Shown: in pieces, positions 1-6,732 of the stretch
Numbering within the stretch: position 1 is the stretch's first letter
Layout of the letters: each line of letters begins with the position of its first letter
The notes under the pieces: generated by a model
Seen by the model: only the letters and a program-made list of their open reading frames with translations
What the model was told of the DNA's origin: nothing
The model's database searches: none
Position numbers and translations under genes: made by a program
Origin: CADEFX01 sp050260355
GTDB lineage: Bacteria > Pseudomonadota > Alphaproteobacteria > Rhizobiales > Hyphomicrobiaceae
Reading direction: 5' to 3'
DNA length: 20,763 bases
Assembly (NCBI GenBank): GCA_050260355.1
Contig: JBLNBZ010000144.1
Span: 1-20,763, forward strand

Positions 1-83
1 CAGCGCGGCATCCCAAGATCTTTCCCGCCCGACCCGACCTCTGCCTCACCAGTCGAATCCGCCAACCCAGATGTACGGATTGC

Positions 84-2174
84 TCAGGGCGCGCGCGCGC
101 GGCTCGTCAAGACCTCCCCGCGATCGACACGGCGGGAGAACTCCGTCTGGCCGCCGGACGCCAGGATGCGCGCCTGCTCTACCCAATTCTCGCGCTCGAT
201 GCGGCCCTTGAAGTCGAGCAGCTGGCTCATTCGATCGATGTCCGCAGAGGTCCAATTCGCGATCTGCTCGTAGGACATGACGCCGGCCGCGTTGAGCTTC
301 TTCTCGATCAGCACGCCGATGCCCCTGATTCGCTTCAGATCGTCCGGCGCGGCCGCCCCCACAGATGGTCCCGCATCCGGGCCACGCAGCGCTTCCGACT
401 TCACCGAGACCGACTGCAGGACGGCAACGTCGGTCGTTCGCTCAGCCGCCGGCTGCCCGGCCGCTTGCTCCGTTGCGGAGGTGGACTCGTCCTGCTCCTC
501 CGCGGGGGTGGACTGGGCGTCCCCCTCGCGCACGGGCTCAGCGCGCGTCTCTCCGGCCACGGTCTCGCGGGATATACGTTCCCGCCGCCCGCCCGACAGC
601 AGGATGCGCGCCTGCTCCACCCAATTCTCCGCCTCGGCGCGATCTTTGAGCTCGAGCAACTCGCACACCCGATCCACATCGCCGGAGGTCCAGTTGGCAA
701 TCTGCTCGTACGCCGTAATTCCCGCAGCCTGGAGCCGCTTTTCGATCAGCACGCCAATGCTGCGCAGCCTCTTGAGGTCGTCATACGCCGGCGGCCGAGG
801 CGCGCGCACGCCGGAGCCGCCCTGAGCCTGCGGCAGCGGATCGCTTGCCCGCAACGCCTCGGACTTGACCGATCGCAACGCCGCGACATCGCTCGTGCGA
901 GGCGTCCTGTGCTCCTCCGACGACGCCGCTTGCTCGCGCATCGCTTCGGCAAGTCTGGAGGGCTTCGCGGGAACGGCGCTCACACCGCTACGCCGGTCGT
1001 AATCGCGCGAATAGGCGGTGTCCCCTCCCTTGGAAAGAATCTGCGCCTGCTCGATCCAGTTCTCCCTGGCGATCCGTCCGTCCTGCCCGAGCAGGCGGTC
1101 GAGATGTTCGATATCCACCCTGGTCCAGCTCGCGATCTGCGCGTAGCGCGTGAATCCTTGTGCACCGAGCAGCTTCTCGATCTCGGCATTGATGCCGCGA
1201 ATGCGCTGCAGGTTGTCTCGGCCCATGCCGACGACGGGCTGTGCCTGATCCTGGCCTGCATCGACCGTGTCGGCCGCCTGCTCGACCTGAGGGCGCTCCT
1301 CCGGCGCCGCACGCGCGACCGCAGGCTGCGGTTGAGCAGTAGGGCCTTGCGTCGGCAAGCTCGGCTTCAAGTCGGCTCGCCGCAGGGAAGCAGGCTCGCC
1401 CTCGTCCTCGATGCTTTGCGCCGTGGCCGCCAGCCCCTGCGCCATCCGCTTAGAGAACAGGGTCTCCCCGCCCTTGGCGAGCACTTGCGCCTGCTCGATC
1501 CAATTCTCGTTCTGGATGCGTCCTTTGAAGCCGAATTCACGGTTGATGCGCGCGACATCTGCCGCGGTCCATTGCGCGATCTGGCTGAACCGGGTCACGC
1601 CGAGGGCGCCCAGCTTCCGTGCGATGACGTCGTCGATCATGCGGATGCGCATGAGATCATCGGCCGGCTCAGCATCCTCGCGCTCGGCCACCGGCTCGGG
1701 CTCGGCGGGTACGCGCGAAGCTGGCACCCGTTGCTCGAGACCGTCGCCGGACAGCGCTCGTCCGAAACGGGCGACGGCTTCGGCCGTCTGCTTGATGGGG
1801 TCGGGGGGCTCGATGACCGCAGCCGGCTCGCCATCATGTGCAACTGCGTCGGCGCGCCGGAATGGCTCGTGCAGCACGTTCGGCACGGGCCTTGCGGGTC
1901 GCGGCACGTCCGCCTGAGCGCCCGTGCCTTCGCTCACTGCCGACCGCGCTTGTATGGGCACCGGCTGCTGTGGAGCCACGACGGCCACCGGCTCCTGAAC
2001 CGGCTGCTGCGACACCGCCACGGCCACCGGCTCCTGCATCGGCTGCGGCTGCTGCTGCACGGGCTGCTTGCGAGCCCTGGCCCCAAACCGCTGGCGCAGG
2101 AAGCAGCCCAGGCAGCAACCGATGAAATATGTCGTCGCAAGCAGCAGCAGCGCTTCCCAGGTCAAAGCTGTCAT
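84..2174 (-). CDS. Membrane-anchored protein with four helix-hairpin-helix-like modules (ArfC-position protein)
   Basis: This is a 696-residue protein of unknown function. Residues 5-26 form one membrane span containing the Cys-rich motif GCCLGC. The following basic stretch RQRFGARARK suggests, by the positive-inside rule, that the rest is cytoplasmic. Residues 37-170 are a Pro/Gln/Ala/Glu-rich stalk. Four related ~73-residue modules start at residues 172, 320, 465 and 611. Each has the pattern DDLxRIRGI, IEKxLxAxG, YEQIAxWT, DxxRxxxLLxFKGRIExENW, then EQAxxLxxGG. These resemble the H3TH/helix-hairpin-helix domain (COG3743-like) found on rhizobial NuoE C-termini. That family is linked to nucleic-acid contacts, but no activity can be read from the sequence. 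I chose ATG 2174, preceded by GGAG, over an upstream in-frame codon that overlaps the preceding small gene. It is third in a minus-strand operon, 37 bases after the small membrane ORF. Confidence 0.85.
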   Translation of the reverse strand: MTALTWEALLLLATTYFIGCCLGCFLRQRFGARARKQPVQQQPQPMQEPVAVAVSQQPVQEPVAVVAPQQPVPIQARSAVSEGTGAQADVPRPARPVPNVLHEPFRRADAVAHDGEPAAVIEPPDPIKQTAEAVARFGRALSGDGLEQRVPASRVPAEPEPVAEREDAEPADDLMRIRMIDDVIARKLGALGVTRFSQIAQWTAADVARINREFGFKGRIQNENWIEQAQVLAKGGETLFSKRMAQGLAATAQSIEDEGEPASLRRADLKPSLPTQGPTAQPQPAVARAAPEERPQVEQAADTVDAGQDQAQPVVGMGRDNLQRIRGINAEIEKLLGAQGFTRYAQIASWTRVDIEHLDRLLGQDGRIARENWIEQAQILSKGGDTAYSRDYDRRSGVSAVPAKPSRLAEAMREQAASSEEHRTPRTSDVAALRSVKSEALRASDPLPQAQGGSGVRAPRPPAYDDLKRLRSIGVLIEKRLQAAGITAYEQIANWTSGDVDRVCELLELKDRAEAENWVEQARILLSGGRRERISRETVAGETRAEPVREGDAQSTPAEEQDESTSATEQAAGQPAAERTTDVAVLQSVSVKSEALRGPDAGPSVGAAAPDDLKRIRGIGVLIEKKLNAAGVMSYEQIANWTSADIDRMSQLLDFKGRIERENWVEQARILASGGQTEFSRRVDRGEVLTSRARAP
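89..101. repeat. Alternating GC dinucleotide run near the 3' end of the HHH-array gene
   Basis: Thirteen bases of strict G-C alternation lie within the last codons of the helix-hairpin-helix array gene. Slippage here would replace the RARAP end with an alternative tail ending NPYIWVGGFDW, which stops at 46. The rest of 1-83 holds nothing else I can identify. Confidence 0.6.
126..1661 (-). repeat. Four HHH-like domain repeats, ~146-residue period
   Basis: Coding repeats lie at about 1443-1661, 999-1217, 564-782 and 126-344. Start-to-start spacing is 148, 145 and 146 residues. The hairpin motif reads GIGVLIEKKL in the last copy, SIGVLIEKRL in the third, GINAEIEKLL in the second and MIDDVIARKL in the first, so it weakens toward the N terminus. 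The linkers before copies 3 and 4 also share a DVA-L-SV-KSEALR segment. This suggests that a linker-plus-domain unit was duplicated most recently at the C-terminal end. Confidence 0.85.
1959..2036 (-). repeat. Two tandem 13-residue (39-bp) repeats in the Pro/Gln stalk
   Basis: Residues 47-59 and 60-72 of the helix-hairpin-helix protein read QEPVAVAVSQQPV and QEPVAVVAPQQPV. At DNA level a 17-base block is identical at 1981-1997 and 2020-2036. The repeats sit just after the membrane span and probably form an extended flexible stalk. Confidence 0.8.
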
Positions 2175-2211
2175 GATTGCGATCTCCGCCTGGCCATCCA
2201 ATTGCAGCCGC

Positions 2212-2319
2212 TCAAGTCTGCCCGTCCTTCGCTCGACCGCAGGCCAGCCAGCCGACCGCAAGGCCGAACGCAAACGCAACGAGCACGTACCAGAGAAGTT
2301 GGAAGGCCAGATAATCCAT
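2212..2319 (-). CDS. 35-residue single-span membrane protein (ArfB-position protein)
   Basis: This small ORF starts at ATG 2319 and ends at TGA 2212-2214. It encodes a 35-residue protein beginning MDYLAFQLLWYVLV. It is almost entirely one transmembrane helix (about residues 3-27), with small-residue spacing GLAVG and one Cys near the end. The basic tail CGRAKDGQT suggests a cytoplasmic C terminus. A GGAG motif lies 11 bases before the start. It sits 30 bases after the OmpA-family gene and 37 bases before the helix-hairpin-helix gene, so cotranscription is likely. It is too short for usual ORF cut-offs. Its size, position and topology match the small second gene of mycobacterial arfABC, but homology is inferred from context and not shown. 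Confidence 0.7.
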   Translation of the reverse strand: MDYLAFQLLWYVLVAFAFGLAVGWLACGRAKDGQT

Positions 2320-2349
2320 GGGCGGGTGCTCTCCGGTGTTGGCGGCGGA

Positions 2350-4560
2350 TCAATCGACCTTGACGGTGAACTCGATGCGTCTGTTCTCGGCCTTGTGGCT
2401 CGCCGTATCGTTGGGCACGAGCGGTCTCGACTCCCCGTAGCCGACCGCCTTCATACGCTCGCGGTCGACGCCGGACCGGGCCAGGAATTCAGCGATGGTC
2501 CGCGCGCGCTGCTCCGACAGCGCCTGGTTGTGCTCCGGGCGTCCGTCCGCGTCCGTGTGGCCGGCGATCTCGAACCGCACGCCGGAGCAGTTGTTCGCCA
2601 CCTCGACCAGCCGCTTCAGAGTGGGAATGCTTTCGGCGCGGAGCTCCGCGCTGTCGCGCTCGAAATGAATTATGCCGGTCCGCGCCGCCGTGCCCAACAA
2701 GGCCTGGCACGCGTCGACCTCTGCCTTCGGCCTCGCGTCGTCCGCCGGCCTCTTCGGCAGGATCGACGACGTGGTCTCCTGCGCACGCAAGGCCGCAGGC
2801 GGATCTGCGCGCACCACAATCTGCGCCTGGCCCCGATAGCCTTCGGGCATGTTCTGGGCCATGGCATCATTGACAGCCGACTGGACACCGGCCTCCGCGG
2901 CCTCGCCGGACAGCGTCAACTCGCGATCGATGAGCGCGAGCTCGCCATGGCGCAGGCGGCTGAGCAGCACAAGCCCCTCGTAGGCGGCGCGCGTCCACTT
3001 CTCGGACTTCTGCGGCACGACCGTCATCTTGTCGTCGAGCCGGATGCCGGCAAACAGCCGGCCCGCCGCGCGCACGAGCTCCGCATGCGCATCCTCGCCG
3101 GGGACCTCGCCGCTCAGCACGAGCTGATCGGCCTTGTGCGTTGCGAGCCACTTGAGAGCGGGCTCCGGCGGAGCGACGTAGGCAACGTGCACGATCGCCT
3201 CGCAATCGCTGCCAGCACTCTGGCGAATCTCCTCCGGCAACGAGCGCGCGACATCGTCGGCCATCGTGCTGACGCTCAGCTCGAGCCGGGCGTCGATGAG
3301 CTCGGCCCGCCCTCTGCCGGCCCGCGCCAGTCCGTCGAGGCCCGCCTGGATACATTTCTGCCAGCTTGCCGGCTGGCCCGCGCCGACCTGCAACCCATCG
3401 CGCACGTTGACGCCTTGCAGGCGCTCGCGCACGCGCGCCAGCAAAGCCTGACGCTCGTTCTCATTCGGAACATGGCCGGCGAGCGACAAGCCATCGGCCT
3501 CCAGCACCGCGCTTGTCGCATACGGGCTGATGACTGGAATCGCAGGCGGACGCGCGCGCAGCTGCTCGGTGACTTTGAACGCGGCAGGCATCCGCCGCAA
3601 TTGATCGCGGACGGCGTCGGCCTTCGCCTCGCTTTCCGCGAGGCCGGCGAACGTCATGGCCGCGTCGCGCATATCGGCCGAGCCCTCCTCGAGCTCCGCC
3701 AAGCCCTGCACCGCCGCAGTCACCGCGTCGAGCCAGCCTTCGGGCGCGCCCTCGGCGATGTTCATGTTGTCGACGATTCTGATCTTGGCATTGCCGTCGC
3801 GCGCAGCCGACAGAATGTCCTGGCGCAAGCCGTCATTCGGCACGTACCCTGACAACAAAAGCTGCTCGCGCACAAGCTTGGCCGACCAGACATAGGGCTT
3901 CACGACCGGCCCCGTCACACGGTCGAGCTTGAGCTTGATTCCCGGCGGCAGGGCCTGAGCCAGGGCCGTCTTCACGGCACGATACGCCTGCGCATCGATG
4001 GCTTCGCCGGACACGCTGAGGGTCGTGACCTCCAGGTCGATTTGGCCGTTGCGCAAATGCGCGAGCTGCTTGATGCCGAAGCCGACGCCGCCGAGCCACG
4101 TGTCGGCCGGGGGAGCGCCGCGCGCCAAACGCAGCCGATCCTCGATCTCGAGATTGGGGAAGCTCGCCTTGACGATGCCGATCACATCGCGCCTGGTCTT
4201 CTCGTTGGGCACAAGTCCATTGAGCCGGATGCGGTTGTCCCGCCGCATGGCCGTCCATTCGTAGCGATCGACCTTGTCGATCAGCCCCGAGTTGTCGATC
4301 ACGGTGCGCACGCCCCAGGTCTGCAGCGCAGCCGCAACGGCCCTGCCGGCCTCGCTCTCCTCGGCTGCCCGACCCGACAGCGTGCCGTCGCGGCCCGAGA
4401 AGGACAGATCGGCCCAGCCGAGCCCCAGGCGCGCCAGCTCCTCCTTGCCGCGCGTGGTGAGATCGCGCTCAATCCGGGCGTGCTCCACCTGGGCCGCAAC
4501 CCAGGCGATGCCGACGATGGGAATGAGGCCCCAAATCCATCGCCACGGATTGCATCTCAT
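2350..4560 (-). CDS. Inner-membrane-anchored OmpA-family protein with four BON-like units
   Basis: This 736-residue protein probably links the inner membrane to peptidoglycan. Residues 8-24 are an uncleaved signal-anchor helix, flanked by Arg on the N side, which places the remainder in the periplasm. A half unit at about 45-90 is followed by four ~118-residue units at about 100-216, 222-338, 346-464 and 468-588. Each carries a strand motif like LxLSGxVPNE and an alpha/beta pattern like BON domains. Residues 613-736 are an OmpA C-terminal domain with HTDADG, NQALSEQRA and a final ENRRIEF, the usual peptidoglycan-contact signatures. I chose ATG 4560 because GGGGAG lies 10 bases upstream; the ORF could extend to a TTG at 4578. 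The architecture resembles ArfA/Rv0899, which also has a membrane helix, a BON-type region and an OmpA domain. No beta-barrel is present, so it is not a porin. Confidence 0.9.
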   Translation of the reverse strand: MRCNPWRWIWGLIPIVGIAWVAAQVEHARIERDLTTRGKEELARLGLGWADLSFSGRDGTLSGRAAEESEAGRAVAAALQTWGVRTVIDNSGLIDKVDRYEWTAMRRDNRIRLNGLVPNEKTRRDVIGIVKASFPNLEIEDRLRLARGAPPADTWLGGVGFGIKQLAHLRNGQIDLEVTTLSVSGEAIDAQAYRAVKTALAQALPPGIKLKLDRVTGPVVKPYVWSAKLVREQLLLSGYVPNDGLRQDILSAARDGNAKIRIVDNMNIAEGAPEGWLDAVTAAVQGLAELEEGSADMRDAAMTFAGLAESEAKADAVRDQLRRMPAAFKVTEQLRARPPAIPVISPYATSAVLEADGLSLAGHVPNENERQALLARVRERLQGVNVRDGLQVGAGQPASWQKCIQAGLDGLARAGRGRAELIDARLELSVSTMADDVARSLPEEIRQSAGSDCEAIVHVAYVAPPEPALKWLATHKADQLVLSGEVPGEDAHAELVRAAGRLFAGIRLDDKMTVVPQKSEKWTRAAYEGLVLLSRLRHGELALIDRELTLSGEAAEAGVQSAVNDAMAQNMPEGYRGQAQIVVRADPPAALRAQETTSSILPKRPADDARPKAEVDACQALLGTAARTGIIHFERDSAELRAESIPTLKRLVEVANNCSGVRFEIAGHTDADGRPEHNQALSEQRARTIAEFLARSGVDRERMKAVGYGESRPLVPNDTASHKAENRRIEFTVKVD
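2797..4263 (-). repeat. Four tandem ~118-residue BON-like units
   Basis: The units lie at about 3913-4263, 3547-3897, 3169-3525 and 2797-3159. Shared landmarks are a W or Y at the start, then L-LSG-VPNE (IRLNGLVPNE, LLLSGYVPND, LSLAGHVPNE, LVLSGEVPGE). An I-D segment, a W, an L-G-L-L helix and a second L-LSG-A strand pair follow. The second unit has AGLAES where the first and fourth have SGEA. Confidence 0.75.
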
Positions 4561-4756
4561 GCCGATTGTGCTCCCCAAGCAGCTGCGGCGGACGGGACGG
4601 GCGCGTTTGGCGCGGCCTTCTTTTCCGACACTCGTGCGAACGCCTGAGCGGTCGCCCGGCGGGTGCGCGAGTGAGGCACATTGGCATCAGTCGTGCAAGC
4701 CGCGCCGTGCCTCTTCTTCCGGCATCGCCGCTGAGTTATCCCTCGAATGGGGGTGG

Positions 4757-4785
4757 ACTATAGCCAAGCAGGCGGCCCATTCCAA
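4757..4785 (-). promoter_or_regulatory. Candidate sigma-70 promoter for the OmpA operon
   Basis: On the minus strand, TTGGAA (-35, 4780-4785) and TATAGT (-10, 4757-4762) are separated by exactly 17 bases. Transcription would start near 4750 and leave a leader of about 190 bases before ATG 4560. The remainder of the 280-base gap 4561-4840 shows no ORF with a ribosome-binding site and no clear terminator. Confidence 0.5.
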
Positions 4786-4840
4786 GGCTTCGACCGCGTG
4801 GCATCCGACAGCTTGCTGACAGCGCTGCCGCGGCTCAGTC

Positions 4841-5710
4841 CTACCCCTTCTTGCTTCGCCCGCCCTTGGTGTAGGGATACATGCGGGTGATGTCGGCCCC
4901 GGGCATGTCGGCCTCCATGCGCGCCCACACCGCATCGATGACGGTTGCAATCTCGTCGCTGATGCCCGACGCCCGCGCGTTCTCCAGATACAGCCGAACA
5001 TCTTTCAATTGCAGCGTCGAGGTGAAACCGGCGTCGTAGCGCTCGGTGAGGATGCGGCGTGGGAACTTGTCGTCGGTCGCCGTATTGCGGCCGGTCGCCG
5101 CATTCACGACATCCAGAATTGTCTGCATCGGAATGCCCTGCGCGGTGCCGAAGGCGATGGCCTCGGAGCTCGCCGCCAGGGCGGTCGCCGACAGGAAATT
5201 GTTGAGCAGTTTCACCGCCTGCCCCTGCCCGGGCCTGGGTCCGATGTGGAACGGCTTGCCGATCAGCGCCATCAGCGGCTTGAGGCGTGCGTAACTCGCC
5301 TCCGAGCAGGCCATCATCACCGCCAGCGTCGCCTTGTCGGCGCCGGCGGTGCCGCCCGACACCGGAGCATCGACGAGCTCGATGCCGGCCTCGGCGAGAA
5401 TCTGCGTCGCCTTCTCGGCGGCGGCGATGCCGATCGTCGACGTCTCGATGACCGTCTTGGTCTTGCGGCCCGGCGCAGAGGCGATCTCGCGTGCAACGGC
5501 CTCAGTCACTTTCCCATCCGGAAGCGACAGGATCACCGTCGTGGCAGCGGCGGCCACCTCGGCATTGCTGTTGGCGACGCGCGCCCCGGCCGGTGCCTTG
5601 TCCGTGTTGCGCAGATCCGACACCACGAGCGGGTGACCTGCTGCCGCCAAGTGGCGCACCATGCGATGCCCGATGCTGCCAAGCCCGATCCAGCCAATCG
5701 TTTCCGCCAT
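4841..5710 (-). CDS. NAD(P)-dependent beta-hydroxyacid dehydrogenase (3-hydroxyisobutyrate dehydrogenase family)
   Basis: This 289-residue cytoplasmic oxidoreductase has the usual family length. The N-terminal Rossmann dinucleotide motif is GLGSIG at 9-14. The substrate-binding motif DAPVSGG is at 114-120. The catalytic Lys is K167, in GQAVKLLNN, with N171 nearby. The family oxidises small beta-hydroxyacids such as 3-hydroxyisobutyrate, tartronate semialdehyde or related compounds; the substrate cannot be told from sequence. I chose ATG 5710 because AGGA lies upstream and the Rossmann strand starts directly after it; an ORF extension to 5761 adds an atypical leader. It is divergent from the metallo-beta-lactamase gene, with a 168-base shared intergenic region. 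Confidence 0.9.
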   Translation of the reverse strand: MAETIGWIGLGSIGHRMVRHLAAAGHPLVVSDLRNTDKAPAGARVANSNAEVAAAATTVILSLPDGKVTEAVAREIASAPGRKTKTVIETSTIGIAAAEKATQILAEAGIELVDAPVSGGTAGADKATLAVMMACSEASYARLKPLMALIGKPFHIGPRPGQGQAVKLLNNFLSATALAASSEAIAFGTAQGIPMQTILDVVNAATGRNTATDDKFPRRILTERYDAGFTSTLQLKDVRLYLENARASGISDEIATVIDAVWARMEADMPGADITRMYPYTKGGRSKKG

Positions 5711-5798
5711 GCGCCTATCCTGGTGGTTCTGCCTCGCGCACGCCCCATGCACTTTTGACATGACCGCGCGACCGAGAGCGTCCTATCGTTGCGCCGCG

Positions 5799-5826
5799 AG
5801 TATGGGCAGCGGCTGAGCGTGGTCAA
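5799..5826 (-). promoter_or_regulatory. Candidate promoter for the beta-hydroxyacid dehydrogenase
   Basis: On the minus strand, TTGACC (5821-5826) and CATACT (5799-5804) are spaced by 16 bases. They lie in the divergent region about 90 bases upstream of ATG 5710. A perfect TTGACA at 5755-5760 on the plus strand lacks a well-placed -10 and was not called. Confidence 0.35.
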
Positions 5827-5878
5827 GCGCTCCGGAAGCTACCGCGGCGTAACGAGCCATAAGGAGACAAGCAATTCC

Positions 5879-6715
5879 ATGCCGGACGGACTCCCCGAGT
5901 ACGAGATCTACGCCATCCGCTATGCCACGCGCGATGCGCTGAGGCGCGACCACTTCATCGGCGGCGATCCGCACGAGGGCCCCATGCCGATGGACTACTA
6001 CACCTGGGTCGCCGTGGGCCGCGCAGGCGCCTTCGTCATCGACACCGGCTTCACGGCCGAGATGGCAAGGCAGCGCAAGCGCACGTTCCTGCGCTGTCCC
6101 GTTGAAAGCCTGAAGCTCGTCGGCGTCGACCCCGGCGCCGTGCGCGACGTGGTGCTCACGCACATGCACTACGACCACGTCGGCAACTTCGACAAGTTCC
6201 CGAACGCGCGCTTTCATCTGCAGGCGCGCGAGATGGCCTACGCCACCGGCAAGTACATGCGCTATCCGCGCATCGGCCACAGCTATCATGTGGAGGACGT
6301 GGTCGGCATGGTGCGGCTCAACTTCAAGGGCCGCGTCGAGATGTACGAGGGCCAGGTCGAGATCGCGCCGGGCATCGTGCTCTATCCTGCGCCGGGACAT
6401 TCGGACGGGCTGCAGATCGCGCGCGTGCACACCAGGCGCGGCTGGGTCGTGCTCGCCTCGGACGCCACCCACTTCTACGAGAACATGGCCACCAACCGGC
6501 CGTTCACCACGGCATTCCACATCGGCCAGATGCTCGACGCCTACCGGCTCCTCGAGAAGCTGGCGCCGAGTCCACGCCACATCGTGCCGGGCCACGATCC
6601 GCACGTCATGAAGGAATACGCCGCGCCGAAGCCGGAGCTCGAGGGCATCGTCGTCCGTCTCGACACCGAGCCGGTTGGTCCGGCCGCGACATTTCCGGGG
6701 GCGGCCTCGCACTGA
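5879..6715 (+). CDS. N-acyl-homoserine-lactonase-like metallo-beta-lactamase-fold hydrolase
   Basis: This 278-residue protein carries the full dizinc site of the fold. HMHYDH is at 95-100, H174 in PGHSDG, D195 in ASDATHFYEN and H239 in VPGHDP. Tyr200 after the bridging Asp recalls the Tyr used in AHL lactonases of the AiiA/AttM type. The size and motif order fit the N-acyl homoserine lactonase family, which opens lactone rings, but many members act on other lactones or esters. No signal peptide is visible, so it is probably cytoplasmic. I chose ATG 5879, with AAGGAG at 5861-5866, which is slightly far; the ORF could extend to 5789, but that stretch overlaps the divergent promoter region. It ends 17 bases before a convergent gene. 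No luxI or luxR gene is in the window. Confidence 0.85.
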   Translation: MPDGLPEYEIYAIRYATRDALRRDHFIGGDPHEGPMPMDYYTWVAVGRAGAFVIDTGFTAEMARQRKRTFLRCPVESLKLVGVDPGAVRDVVLTHMHYDHVGNFDKFPNARFHLQAREMAYATGKYMRYPRIGHSYHVEDVVGMVRLNFKGRVEMYEGQVEIAPGIVLYPAPGHSDGLQIARVHTRRGWVVLASDATHFYENMATNRPFTTAFHIGQMLDAYRLLEKLAPSPRHIVPGHDPHVMKEYAAPKPELEGIVVRLDTEPVGPAATFPGAASH

Positions 6716-6732
6716 GCCCGCTGGCCGGCGCC

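Noticed and set aside
465..3852. Very long plus-strand open frames (465-2363 and 2068-3852) opposite the HHH-array and OmpA genes
   Set aside because: Their translations are Arg/His/Leu-rich without family motifs, and they lie antisense to genes with clear domains. They are what GC-rich codon bias produces on the opposite strand.
5755..5760. Perfect TTGACA on the plus strand upstream of the lactonase-like gene
   Set aside because: No acceptable -10 box lies 15-19 bases downstream; the nearest TA-rich hexamer is at 20 or more bases.
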